Under the pieces are notes generated by a model, which was given only the letters and a program-made list of their open reading frames with translations, did no database searches and had not been told where the DNA came from. From Acytostelium subglobosum LB1 (Eukaryota; Evosea; Eumycetozoa; Acytosteliales; Acytosteliaceae), in assembly GCF_000787575.1 (NCBI RefSeq), contig NW_012236508.1, positions 236,443 through 300,442 of the forward strand: a stretch of DNA of 64,000 bases, read 5' to 3'. This document shows positions 45,544-57,807 of this stretch, in pieces. A program made the translations under genes and the position numbers. Each line of letters opens with the position of its first letter. Position 1 is the first letter of the stretch.

Positions 45544-48500
45544 ATGAATAGTAGTAATAATAATAACAACAGTAGTATACATTTAGTATTCCATAATAAA
45601 CTGTTATGTAGGATCATATTAGAACACATCAATGACATTCATAGACGATGGTACGGTCCAGCAACATCAACATCAACATCAAGGTGCACAGAAGACTACA
45701 AACATATCCAACCTAGAGTAATCAAAGGAGCAATGTTACATGCTAATGGCTTGCTAACAGAGATGTTACAATTCAATGCCACAGACATGTTTATCAAGTC
45801 ATTCAACTCTCATTCATACATCAACAACAATAACAACAAGTTACTGTTATTAAGTGCCATTGAGAATAATAATATAGTAGTATTCAATCATTTATGTTCA
45901 CTAAACAACATACAATATGATATCAATCAACAACTTACAAGTGCATTGTGTAAGCATGGCAATGTTGACATGCTACGACACTTCCTCGCCGCCACTGCCC
46001 ACCACATGTTGCCTCCCGACACATTGATCAATCTATACAAGGCAGTTGACACTGGCAACATCCAGTTTGTACGTCTACTACTACAACATATTGTAATCGA
46101 TGAAGAGAGTATCAAGTTTGCCAGATATGCAGGGTTCAGAACATCTCGCGCAGCAGTCAATGTTGACATGCTCGCAGTGCTACACAAGGAGTTCAACTGC
46201 CTGTTCAGGATCCCGGTGCTTTGGCTTGCGGCACTCAAATACGCGGTCAAGTGTAGCATGTTGGACTGTGTACAATACATCTTGGACAACATGCCCGTGC
46301 ACGTGTTGCCCGAGATGACAAACGCCCTCATCTCAAAGTGTCTCAGACGTTGCGCCAAGAAAGGAAACTCCAACATGTTCCAGTATCTCGCCATCAAGTC
46401 CCAGTTCAACCTCAAGTCGAATGATATCACCGGCATAATCACTGAGGCGTGCGATCATGGTCAGGAGTCATTCCTCAGGTATCTCAACCAGCATGTTGAC
46501 AACGAGGTATCTCGAGATTTCATTCGCCACTGCTTGGAGTTGAGAACACCATTGGCAGCCATTCGTACCAATGACTTGGCGAGTATGAGTGACGGGTCGT
46601 TCAATGATCAGTCGGTCGAGTTGGACGCCAAGACATGCAACCAGATGTCCAAAGAGATGGCGACACTCATATGCGGCCCGCCCTCTACAGCGCACCCGTT
46701 GGTGTACACTGGTCAGTCATTAATCAACATGATCAGGGCTGTGGTCAAGCCAGGCACCAACATCACTGAGGACTTGGTGTGCCAGTTCATTGTCAACCTC
46801 CGGTACAAGTTGACCCTCTCCATATCTGGCACGCTGGACTATGCCGCTGGCTTCTCAGCCAAAATCATGACTCTGATCAATCAACGATTCAAATCAAAGT
46901 ATGATATTCCATGCCTCATGGAGGCGCTGCGGTGGAAGTGTCGCGAGACAATGGCCTTGCTCTTTAAACCAATTAGTTCACAACATCTCAAATATCGATG
47001 TATCAAGGAGTCCGCCATCAAGTTTGTCTCGGTCGGTGCGTTGGAGGACATCATCTTCATGCTCGGTCATCTGGACCATGTCAAGCGTGACCCAGAGATA
47101 TGTTTGAAGGCAGTGCTCAATGAAGACCCTCGAGTGTTTGAGCATTTGATAGCATTGTTCACGATCGATAAGATAAACAGCAATGAGAGTGACATGTTGG
47201 ATCAAATTGTGGAGTTGGCACACATTAGGGACAAGCCCCACTACGTCAAGACACTTCAACAACACTTTGGACTAGATCCGTCGATGCCATTGTTCATACC
47301 ATCATTGAATGTACTACATAGTATGGTCGAATCCAATGCCTATCACTCACTGGAGTACCACTTCAACACATCAACATTCAGCCAAATGCCAATCGAACAT
47401 CGACTGAGAACAATCCACTCAATCATGGACAAAGGTTATCACTTTGGAGCAACACATGTGATCAAGCTGTGCACCGATCAGATCACGGCCATCACAATCA
47501 ATCATATCCAATCGTATGTTGACCAACTCATCATCACTTTTTCGCTCATTCATTAACTCACATTAGCTCAATCAAACAGACTCAACTATGATCAAGACAA
47601 ACCAAAGACACATCAATGCTCACATGAGTTGGAGACAGCGGTTCACTCGGTGCTTGGTGACAGGAAGCTTGGAATGCTCATCATGGAACATGTTGGATTG
47701 GTCCACAAGTCACTTGGTTATGAGAGTGATCAAGTGATCAAGGGTTCACAGTTGATCGACAATCATAGTTTGGCTGATTACATCAATTATGGTGCGACTG
47801 AATGGTTTATCAAGGCCAATGCCTCTGTTGAACATTGCCAGAACACATCATTGTTGGAGTTGGCCTTTAGCAAATGTAACAAAATAGTGATTGATGTATT
47901 GTTGGACAATACAAGGATGTGCCTCGAACCCAGGCCAATGGTCACTGAACAATTTGTAAAGGAAATATCATCATGTTCACATCCACAATGGGAGTGGATG
48001 TTTGATCAATATACAATGATTACAAGTCAAGGTGCACCACTCAAGATCAGTCAACAAACATTGCAGTTGGTACAGCATCCATCATTCCTTCGCAAACTCA
48101 TTCAATGTGGTGCCAAACTTACAAACTATTACTTCAAGGACATGGACGCGGTCCGAGAGTGGGTCAGCAGGCCATGGGCATCGGATATGTTCCAACTACT
48201 TGCCCAACACAAACTTGTGGGCACAGATGAACAACATCAAATCCTTGTTCAAGCGATTGAGCAGGACAAGACGTCAATCGTCAGGTATTACCTCAACACA
48301 AACATGCTCCAAACTTTGATGTCTGACGATACAAGAGCGCAAGAGATAGTTGATTATTGTTGCATACATGGGAGAATGGAGTGTCTGGACATGATACTTC
48401 CACTGCTCCCTATCGCCTCATTCTCATGTGTCTTAGATGATCCGATGCCTGGTGGACAAGGTGTTCGACTGGAATGGTCATTCAAACATGCGGCCAAGAA

Positions 48501-49680
48501 TGGACATCTTGACATAATGCAAAGATTACAAACATTCGAACTCAACAGGTGTGATCAGGCATTCCAGATTAGTGCCATGTGCTCACTCCAGGGAGCATTG
48601 GCCAATGGACACATGGAAGTGTTTGAATACATACTCAATGTTATTGCCTTATTCACCAACTCCAACTCGGATTCATCAGAGCATATGGTGCCATTGACCA
48701 TCCAGGATATTCATCACAGCATACTATCCATCAACCTGATCAAACGATTGATGGCATTACCTTTCCTCAAGTGCGAGTTGTCCAATGTGTTGATAGAAGC
48801 AATCAAATGGAGAAACAAAGAAGTGATTGACATGTGCATCGACTACAAGTATCGCCACGTAAATCCAGATTACTACAGAGCCCTCGACACTGCAGTTGAA
48901 GTATGTGATCTTGACACTTTGAGAAGGATCATTGTCGCGATGCCCATAGTCAAGCCATCAACTGGGAACATATGTTCAATGATCAATCAATTAGGTCGAC
49001 AAGATAACAAGGTGACAGAAGAGGTAATCATCGAGCTGTTGGATCAGAAGAAGCTGTCTCCATGGGAGGTCACAAGTATACTACAGAGCTCAGCAAGAAA
49101 GACCCCACCATTCTTTATGATGATGGTCAATCACCTCAATATCACATCAATACCTGGTATCCTCCTCAATGATTGGAAGCCAGTGATTGAGATCATTATC
49201 AAGCGAGGCGATACCGAATCACTCGACTATCTTATCAATCAAGAACTTATACCTGTTAGACATTTGCCCGAATTGATCAACTTGGAGCACTGCAATGCAT
49301 CAGTACTTGAGCACCTCTTTGACAAACGATATATCAGTATTGATGACAAGTCATCAATACTGACCAGCTTGATGGATTGGGCTTGTATCAATGGACATGT
49401 GGACATCATCAAACTTGTACATCAGCGATGCTCCATACCATCACAGCTCCATCGATACCTTCCATCAATGACCAGCATCCAAGAGGCATCAAGTAACAAC
49501 CATCACAAGTTGCTCAACTATCTATTTGATGGTGACAATGGTCGAGGAGTCGACTCACCATTCCATCGATCACAAGTGAGTTTGGACATGACATCAATGC
49601 TAAGCACTGTTTGGAACTATGCACACCGATCAGGAGATCTAAAGATTATCGCAATGTGTAATCAATTGATATTTAATTAA
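45544..49680 (+). CDS. A-B family protein, complete two-exon member (1,356 aa)
   Basis: Exon 1 (45544-47513) starts with ATG AAT (MNSSNNNNNSSIHLVFHNK); a TTG 12 bases upstream is in frame but not a start. Exon 2 (47580-49680) follows a 66-nt intron (donor GTATGT, acceptor TCAAACAG, phase 2). The junction reads HIQSLNYDQDKPKTHQC followed by SHELETAVHSVLGDRKL. The A half has LLCRIILEHINDIHRRW and FNATDMFIKSFNS; the B half has LGMLIMEHVGLVHKSLGYES and INYGATEWFIKANAS. Repeats follow in both (VDTGNIQFVRLLLQHIV; WACINGHVDIIKLVHQRC). The B frame has no ATG at its conserved start (TTG), so the spliced model is required. The stop overlaps, antisense, the stop of the GH18 gene by 3-4 nt. Confidence 0.88.
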
Positions 49681-50768
49681 TTAAAGAATGATTGTATAGA
49701 TTGCCACATATCAGACTGAGTAGCAATGTCTACGCAGTCCAGGTACCAAACACCGACACCGCCAACACCCAAACTCTTGGCACTGGCAACTTTGGCGTAT
49801 GTGGACTTGGCGTTGTCGAACCACATCTGTCGGACAATTGTGTCGTTGCCAACAAAGTTAAAGAAAGGTGTCTGGGTCACTTCGTCCCATTGCACGCCAC
49901 CATTGGTCGTCGAGTCGAACAGTGTCATTATCTGGTTGTAGCACATGTCAAAGATCATCGATGAGTTCCAGCGTTGTGATGGGTCATAGAGACAGTCACG
50001 GGTATCCAAAGAAATGTCTCCATTGCAGTGATAGTTGTAGCCGTACCATGGGAATGCCATCACCAACTTCTCAGCTGGTACATCGATGCTAAGGTATTCA
50101 CCCGCGCCAGAGATCACGCCTGGCAGGTCCGAGTTGGCGCCAGCAATTCCATTGCCATTCATATCATAATCCATGATGACCATCAAATCGAGAGCCTGTC
50201 CCAGAGCATTGTAGTTGAAACAGCGATTGGAGTAACAGAAGGGCGCGGCTGGAACGTCCATCGAGATCTGGTATCCCTGATTGATGTTCTTAAAAGCAAG
50301 TGTGACGTCGGTGACCAATGCTGTGAGCAGGGCAGCCATGAATGGATCTGTCTTTGGGATCTGTGATTCAAAGTCGATGTTGATTCCATCGTAGAAGCTA
50401 GCTTGCACACTGCTGATCTGCTCAGCGATCCAATCAGCTTTGTAAGTTTCGTTGGTTAGCTGATTGGCTGGATAGTCTACACCATTGGTGACACGGACTC
50501 CTGAAGCATGAGCCTCGCACATCATCTCTGGAATGGGATCGTCGCCAAACTTGACAATGGTAGTCAGAATAGACATATCATAGTTGTCCCAATTAACTGC
50601 ACTGACTGAGAAACCTAGAAACTCCTTGCGTGGTCCTATGTTGAGTGGCTCGCAAAGTGTAGCATTGGTACATGGGCATGGAGTTGGGTTGGTGCTCTGA
50701 GTTACTGATACTCCAAGTATTGAGATCACTAAGATGATCAAAAGTTGTGATCTGTTGTAGTATGACAT
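49677..50768 (-). CDS. Di-N-acetylchitobiase-like glycosidase (GH18), intronless copy
   Basis: 363-residue paralogue of the GH18 gene at 21960. The signal peptide is LLIILVISILGVSVTQS near the N-terminus. The catalytic motif is YDGINIDFES (DGxxxDxE). It also has QISMDVPAAPFC, LMVIMDYDMNGNGIAGANSD and GVGGVGVWYLDC. The sequence AFPWYGYNYHCNGD runs straight through the site where the paralogue carries a 72-nt intron, so that intron was lost here or gained there. Predicted role: hydrolysis of chitobiose cores in lysosome or outside the cell. The coding end overlaps the stop codon of the convergent A-B gene at 49680. The two GH18 genes each sit next to A-B family genes, suggesting a shared duplication history. 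Confidence 0.92.
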   Translation of the reverse strand: MSYYNRSQLLIILVISILGVSVTQSTNPTPCPCTNATLCEPLNIGPRKEFLGFSVSAVNWDNYDMSILTTIVKFGDDPIPEMMCEAHASGVRVTNGVDYPANQLTNETYKADWIAEQISSVQASFYDGINIDFESQIPKTDPFMAALLTALVTDVTLAFKNINQGYQISMDVPAAPFCYSNRCFNYNALGQALDLMVIMDYDMNGNGIAGANSDLPGVISGAGEYLSIDVPAEKLVMAFPWYGYNYHCNGDISLDTRDCLYDPSQRWNSSMIFDMCYNQIMTLFDSTTNGGVQWDEVTQTPFFNFVGNDTIVRQMWFDNAKSTYAKVASAKSLGVGGVGVWYLDCVDIATQSDMWQSIQSFFN

Positions 50769-51234
50769 ATTAATATAGAGTTATATCTTTCTTTGTATGA
50801 GTAGTGTTCAAGGGTAAGAAGTAATAGCTGCAAAGAAGTAGACGCCTTTCAGGTATAACCATTTTGGAAATTGAACGAGGCAAAGAACCGTGCTTGGTAC
50901 CCACGGAGGCCATCAAATAAATATCTGGGTTAGTTACGCAAATCTGATTCCGAAAGTCGTATCATCAATGTCCAAAATAGGAAGTGATTTGATTTGACCA
51001 GTCAAGACAAGAGAAAGAGATAGAGATAGAGATAGAGATAGAGATACATAGTTACTTTATTTAGTTTGATTGATTGATTAATGCAATGGCACTGATACTC
51101 ACTTTTGTTATTTGTATATGTTGAATGTTGTATGAGTGTAAGAATGAATGAAACGTAGAATGATTTAAACATTGATTGACCCGGGAAGTTACCCTTCCTA
51201 GTTGGATGCCAATGTCAATCAATTATGTTCCTGA
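50769..51234. other. Intergenic region
   Basis: About 470 bp between the GH18 start and the 3' end of the half-gene at 51235. It includes a (GATAGA)n stretch (51015-51045) and ATTG repeats. No remnant of a B half was recognised by eye. Confidence 0.55.
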
Positions 51235-53349
51235 TCAATTTATTGATTGATTGATTGATTGATTGATAGCATTTATCTTATCAGTGCACAATTTGATCAC
51301 TCGAGTTGTTACACTCTGATATGCGTGATACATGATTGAGTGACAACTAGACAATTGTTGTGACATGGTAGTTGGTGTTGGGAAGTTGTTGAAGAGGTAC
51401 TCCAATGATTGATATGAATTACTTCGCGCCAGCTTACTAAGATTATAAGAATGTGCTATTGCCATTACTCTATTGGAAAACGACACATCTTCTTCATCAT
51501 CACATCGTTGAACTAGCATCTTGAAAATGTGAAGCCAATCGCGACGGAGAACCAAGTCGACCACAGTGCTGAGTAGTGTGTCATCCAGTTGATCAATTGT
51601 GAACATCTTGATGGTGTATTCAAACACCTTGATGTCATCATTGAGCAAAGCACTCACCAAGATCTCTGGCCAATCATAACTGACCCAAGTCAATTGGTCC
51701 AGGACGTAGACCACATCCTCCAACGATCCTTTGGCCATTAAACTATGTAGACCATTGATGATCCGTTGATTGCCAATGTTATAGTTGTGAACATCTTGTT
51801 GGAATAGTAATGATATTGTCTCTCTACATCTCTTTTCCAAGGCTACCTCTAGACTACCTGCATCGTAGTCTAGTTTGTACCGAGTGTGGAGAAGTTGCAT
51901 CAACTTGGCTGAGTGTGCCGCAGCGGCCCACATCAACCGACAAGGCTTATCCACCTCGTCCTCCTGATCGTATTCATTGTTGGTGATTATGTAGCAATTC
52001 TCTATGTACTGACAGACCATATCTGGGGTGATGGTGCTTCTCGACTGTCCGATGGCCTCGATCATGTGTAAGATTGATGATACATCGAATACATAGGGAT
52101 TTTTCCCATGCGGTCTGGGACCTGTGATCAGCTCAGCCATCGACTTGGACATCTTTCGGAAGAGATTGCCATTGAATTCTTGGTAATATAGTAGTTTCTC
52201 TGCACTTGAATTATCATCGAGACGGATCGCCATAGAAACGATCATGCTTAATTTGATTTTGTCCAGGTTGGCAACGCAGAACTCGATTGATTGTGATTGA
52301 TTGTTGTTGTTGGATGAATCTATACACTTAAACCATGATTTAAAGTAATGGTTTTTGAATGCTTTACGATGGTTAATGACTAGGTGTTTGATGAATGACT
52401 CTTGACCATGGTCCAATGCTGGATACAGAATCTCTTTGATGAAATGCCTCAAAGGGTAATGAGACAATATGTCCGCGTTGATGATTGCTTCAAACATTGC
52501 TATGTTGCCAACTTTTGCACAACGAACAAGAGACTTTGTGATGACCTGGTTTAGACTTCTGTCTAACCTCAACGGCGCTCTAATATTATCCATAATATAT
52601 TGTACACTGTCCATTGAGTTGTTCTTTGTTGAGTGATAGAGAACTTGATTCAATAGTGCCGTATGATTATTAAGAAGCTTGGCCTCCTCATGTAGAATCT
52701 TGAGCATGCCAATGGACACTCCACATCTTGATCTGAACTTGGCCACACTGACACGATGTTTGTAAGAGCGCTCGATTGGTATGAAGCGCTTAAGAAACAA
52801 TCTGACAAATTGTTCGTTGCCAGCGTCTACCGCGACGGGGAGGCGGTCCAGGATTTCGCCAGGCAGCTCACAGTATGGGGACAATGCAAGGAAGTCCTGG
52901 AGCATGTCAACATTGCCATGTCTACACAGTTCCTGAAGTGTATTGGAGTCCTGAACCAGTATCATCTTTATGCCACTACTGAACTTATTGTTGTTGTCGT
53001 TGACGTATTTGATGAGATGTTTGAACACTGTGATGTTGTTGTAGTGCGCTGCACTCGAGAAGAGATAGTGGAAGTTTAGATTGTGTCGATCCACAACGTT
53101 GTTGTCGAATGTTTGGATGAACAATGATGAATGATTGAATCTAATCATCTCTATTAGATTCCCATTGGCTTGTAACTTTGAACCCTTTATCGTACGAGGC
53201 AGAGGTATGGCTCTCTCGAATTGAATGTTATCGTCATCCGGAACCTCATTATTCTTGCACCATTGTCTATGGATGTCACTGACATGAACAAAGATCAGTC
53301 TACACAACACTCTATTATGAAATACTGAGTGAATACTTATATTACTCAT
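51235..53349 (-). CDS. A-half-only member of the A-B family (704 aa)
   Basis: One open exon from 53349 (MSNISIHSVFHNRVLCRLIF) to a stop at 51235. It covers the whole A half: F-box-like start, IRFNHSSLFIQTFDN, then ankyrin-like helix pairs (AVDAGNEQFVRLFLKRFI; CAKVGNIAMFEAIINAD; ALLNDDIKVFEYTIKMF) and the conserved end SVTTRVIKLCTDKINAI. Right after that point, where the other members have a donor site and intron, the frame passes into an AATC simple repeat (encoding NQSINQSIN) and stops. The B half is absent; the next gene is GH18. It is therefore either a functional half-size protein or a truncated copy. The frame is intact over 704 codons, which argues for maintained coding. Confidence 0.82.
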   Translation of the reverse strand: MSNISIHSVFHNRVLCRLIFVHVSDIHRQWCKNNEVPDDDNIQFERAIPLPRTIKGSKLQANGNLIEMIRFNHSSLFIQTFDNNVVDRHNLNFHYLFSSAAHYNNITVFKHLIKYVNDNNNKFSSGIKMILVQDSNTLQELCRHGNVDMLQDFLALSPYCELPGEILDRLPVAVDAGNEQFVRLFLKRFIPIERSYKHRVSVAKFRSRCGVSIGMLKILHEEAKLLNNHTALLNQVLYHSTKNNSMDSVQYIMDNIRAPLRLDRSLNQVITKSLVRCAKVGNIAMFEAIINADILSHYPLRHFIKEILYPALDHGQESFIKHLVINHRKAFKNHYFKSWFKCIDSSNNNNQSQSIEFCVANLDKIKLSMIVSMAIRLDDNSSAEKLLYYQEFNGNLFRKMSKSMAELITGPRPHGKNPYVFDVSSILHMIEAIGQSRSTITPDMVCQYIENCYIITNNEYDQEDEVDKPCRLMWAAAAHSAKLMQLLHTRYKLDYDAGSLEVALEKRCRETISLLFQQDVHNYNIGNQRIINGLHSLMAKGSLEDVVYVLDQLTWVSYDWPEILVSALLNDDIKVFEYTIKMFTIDQLDDTLLSTVVDLVLRRDWLHIFKMLVQRCDDEEDVSFSNRVMAIAHSYNLSKLARSNSYQSLEYLFNNFPTPTTMSQQLSSCHSIMYHAYQSVTTRVIKLCTDKINAINQSINQSIN

Positions 53350-53497
53350 TCTATTGTATATATATATCTGTATTGTATGTGTAGGAGAATATACTTAAGA
53401 ATGGTGGATTGAGAGAGTGATTGATTGAGGTGGGAAGTTACCCCCCTTCATCCCCCCGCCCACCATCTTCATTATTTATGGGTCATTCCAACTTGTG

Positions 53498-56400
53498 TCA
53501 ATGATTGAACTTGGCTACCTTGTGAGATCCAGAGGTGGAATCTGAATGGTGATGATCATGATCATCACTAATATGCCTCTTTAAACCAATGATTCCAACA
53601 GACTTGTTGACTACCATTAGTCGATTGCACATATCGATGATGTTGAGGTTGCCACATTGGCGGGAGTATGTTTGAAGTATATTGAGCATATGCTTCATCT
53701 CCAGCTTGGCGTTGGCTCGATTGAATGCTGATTCATCACGACTGTCACCATCTCCATATCCTTCGAAAAGATATCTGATCACTTTGTGATGGTTCTTGGA
53801 GCATGCTTGCTTGATTGCGTTGATTGATGGAAGGTGATGACGTAGTTGCAACTTTGGTGTGGCTGTACACACGTGATTGTGTACAAACTGCATGATCTCC
53901 AAGTCTCCATTGATACAAGCATGGTCGATCAATTGTGGAAGTTTGTCAGTGTTGATATATCCCGAGTCAATCAGATACTTGAGTATCTTAATGCCGTGCT
54001 CAATGTTGACCAAGTCATTGAGGTTGAATATGTTCATCAAGGGTGTCCTACACAATGGCAGTTTGATCAAATAGTCCAATGAGTCAGTGTCACCTCGCTT
54101 GATGATCACTTCAATGATGTCCTTGGTATCTTTGATTGACAATCTTCGAACTGGATGTCGAAACCAACCACTAAAACAACTTGGGTGATTTGTGGTGTGT
54201 GGTGTGTTAAAGTGGTCTATGATCAATGTGATCACTGAGAGTGACATGGAAGCAGCCTTCATCAAACAATCAAAATAATTATTGTCAGAGATGCCCCTAC
54301 GCTCGTCCCTGGCCAACATTAAGAACTCCTGCTCCGAGATCTTGACTCCAACATGCTTCAACAACACCACATAATCACTATCGTCCAGGAATGTCTTTGA
54401 TAGTTTGATCTTTGTCCATTGGATCATGTACACGTCACACACCTCCAATGCACAAGACAGTGCATAGCGATAGTCTGTTTCAATCATTCCATGATGTGTC
54501 TGTTGCCACCATTTGATTACATCACACTTGATCTGTTTGTCACCAATCATGATGGCCTCGCCCAACACTTTAGCAAATCTACACTTGAGGTTGGGATGTG
54601 CCATCAATCGCTTCAACAAGTCCACTGATAGAATGTTGGGGTGTACATCATCAATCAGACATAGTGTTGTTTCATCAAGCTGTCGAGATGGTTTGATTCC
54701 AAGGATGAAGTTGACCATGTCTAGATGGCCATAGATCAGTGCCATGTCGATTGATGATATTATGTGCTCCAATGTATTGAACCCTTCGTACTTGCGCATG
54801 AGTTGATGTAACCTCTTGGCAATGTGCAGATGTCCATGAATGATGGCAATTGAAAACAATCCACTTAGACCTGTGAGTTTGATACCCTTGTCACTGCTCC
54901 AATCATCATATTCATAATCACTTCTGTTTGCGAACAAGCCATTTAGGACATGTGGTAGTATCATGTCAAAGTACTCTAATCGTCCATGTTTGCAACAGCA
55001 GGTTAAGATCGTTTTCGAGCCCATGTCTACCTTTCTGTTTGGGTTGGCTGCCCACGGATCTACAAAGTAGTGGACGACCGGGGTGATGCCAAGCTCGATG
55101 GCCTTGAGTATTAATTGCTCTTGGAAGCCTGAGGTCATTTGGTGTTCTTGATCCAAGAGTTTGAGCATATCCAGTGAGCAAGGCTGTGTGAGCCATCCTC
55201 TCGTGGCGATCGACTCAACCAACTTTGACATGTGAGTGAAGTTCGTGAACCCGGCGCCACATTGAATGAGTTTGAGAATGAATAATGGATGGATCAAATA
55301 TCCTCTCCCATTGTGGATGAGTGCATTTGGACAGATTCCAAATGAAAGACATGACCATTTGTTGATCATAATTGTTGCATGCCATCTTTGGGATGAAGTA
55401 CGTCGACGATTGGTATGTTACACTTGGTCAATGCCATGCTCAACAATGATAAGTTGTAATTGTTGGATACTGATGTTGATGTGGAGTAAGCCTTGATGAA
55501 CCATTCTGTCGCACCATACTTGATGTAATCATTCAAACAATGTCTATCGATCAAATGTGAACCCTTGATCACACTCTCAACACCAAGTGACTTGTGAACC
55601 AATCTAACATGTTCTATGATGATCATACCCAGCTTCCTGTCACCAAATACAGCGTGCACCCCCCTCTCCAACTCATGTGAGCAAGGACCTGTCTTTGGTT
55701 TGTCATAATCTTGGTGGAATCTGTTTGATTGAATGATTGAGTGAGTGATTGAGTGATTGAGTAATGTGAGTTTGTCTCAACTTACGGCTGAAGGTGACCT
55801 TGATGATGATTGATTGTGATGGCTGCGATCTGATCATTGCATAACTTGATCACACGGGTAGCACCATATTGATAACCATGATCAACGATCGAATATATGG
55901 TTCGCAATCGTTGTATTGTTGGCATTATGTTGAATGTTGGTGTGTTGAGGAGGTACTCCAGTGAGTGATAGGCATTGTACTCAACGATCTTGCCAAGTGT
56001 GGATGTGTCTGGCCATGGACAGTCTGTTCCCAACATTCCAACAAATGATTGAACATAGTGAACCAAGTCCTTGATGAGAGCAAACTTTAACATTCTTTTC
56101 AATCTTGGTTGACCCAATGATGATAGATCAATTATGTTGTTCACCAAATGATCAAGCACTTCCACATTCTCATTGGCCAATACGCAGTCAAGTAGGTCAC
56201 GAGACTGCTTGTCTCGATCGTTCAAGTTGTCTAAGAGAGAGAGAGAGAGAGATCCATCGCAGATCAGTTGAAAAACCATTATGTTGCAGGGGTAATCAAG
56301 TTGACACTTTCCATTCTGTTCGAGTATCAACCTCATAGTCCCGTGACATCTCTTCTTAATCGACTGCAGAAGACATTGGGAGCTGCACCTGAGATTGAAC

Positions 56401-57807
56401 TTAGCTTGGATGAGCTGCATCGCTCTAGCCGAGAATCCAGCGGCTTGGACTAATACCTCGGTGGCAAACCTCGACTCACTTCTATCATAGGTGTCAGGAA
56501 AGCAGTTGTCAATGAACTGGCTGAGTATGTCTTCGGTAATGCTGTTGCCAGGATAGCCTATCGCCTTGACAATGTTAAGTAGTGAACGTGCATTGAAGGT
56601 GACTGGCGTCGGTCTTGGTCTCGTGATGTGGAGTGCCATCGACTCTGACATCCCATTGCAAAGATCTTCATCCAACTCATCAAGTAGGCCTTGTGAGATG
56701 AGTGCATCGGCAATCCCAAGGTCACCTATGAAGATGGACGAACGTGCAGTCATTCTTACTTTTGGTTCACCATGCTTGACGTGCGGGGTCTCCAAACACT
56801 GCCATAGCCTGCCCTCTGAATGCTTTATGGCCACTGTCCAAATGAAGCTTGTAGAGATATTTGATAAATTCTTCCTGTCCATTGTTGAACGCGGCCATGA
56901 TGATGTTTGTAATGTCCTCTCTACTGAGGTACTTGGCGCCAACAGGTGACGTGGCGAATGCTTTGAACGTTGTGATGTATCCATGTTTGGCACATTTAAC
57001 CAGCCCCTCTTCTTTGTTGATGTACCAGTTAAATATACCATGGTCCAACTCCATTGGCATGTTGTTCATGATGTACTCAACATTGTCTGCCAGGTTACAA
57101 ATGATTGAGTGTGTCAGTACACTCCTACACAGATCTTTGAGGGAATAGAGACATTTGAACTCCTCATGCAGCATTCTCAACATGCCAACACTGATACTTC
57201 GTCGTCTGAACTTGATAATCTTGTCTCCATTGTTGTCTCTTTCTTCATGGATGAACATTGTCAATTGGCTTAGCAACAGTCGCACGAACTGTATGTTTCC
57301 AGTGTCGATGGCAATGTAAAGGTTGTCCAACACGATGTCTGTTGGCATGGCTCGGTATGATGAGTTGAGGTATAGCTCGAGCATGTCGATGTTGCCATGT
57401 TTGATTATTGATGTGAGCAATGTATTTACATCGGGTATCAATGATGGGCTCATGTTGTTGTTGTTGCATAGATATATGAACGCCTTTGTATTGTTGTGGC
57501 TTGCTGCATACAACATCAAACTGGTCATGAGCTTAATGTTGTCAGTTAGATCCGGATGTGATTGCAATGTCTAGATGAACATCTGAGTGGCATTGTATCT
57601 TAGCATCTCAAAGAGACTCCCATTTGTATTTAGCTTTGCGCCCTTGATTGTTGACTTTATCTTCATCTCCTGAGTGTTGTTGTCATTCGAGATTAATTGA
57701 TTGATCTCAAGTGAAAGTCGCCTATGTATGTCACTGACCTGATCAAAGATCAGTCTACATAACCATCTATTATGGAGCACATAATGTATACTCTTGTCGT
57801 TATTCAT
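53498..57807 (-). pseudogene. A-B family member with several breaks
   Basis: A half from 57807 (MNNDKSIHYVLHNRWLCRLI) to 55786; intron 55785-55721 (donor GTAAGT, acceptor AAACAG, phase 2); B half from 55720 to 53498. The splice junction gives GHLQPFHQDYDKPKTG then PCSHELERGVHAVF, which confirms the A-B intron. The A half has an in-frame TAG at 57568-57570 (a Gln in paralogues) and a frame change near 56770-56790. The B half changes frame near 55370 with a shortened HPQWE region. The remaining 623-codon B frame is open. A GA dinucleotide run (56230-56252) encodes a SLSLSLL insertion. Probable pseudogene; some breaks could be assembly errors. Repeats otherwise follow those of the complete members. 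Confidence 0.8.

Noticed and set aside
47629-49680. B halves as independent genes starting at a TTG-coded Met
   Set aside because: Three of four lack ATG, and the conserved upstream peptide and intron show that they are second exons of A-B genes.
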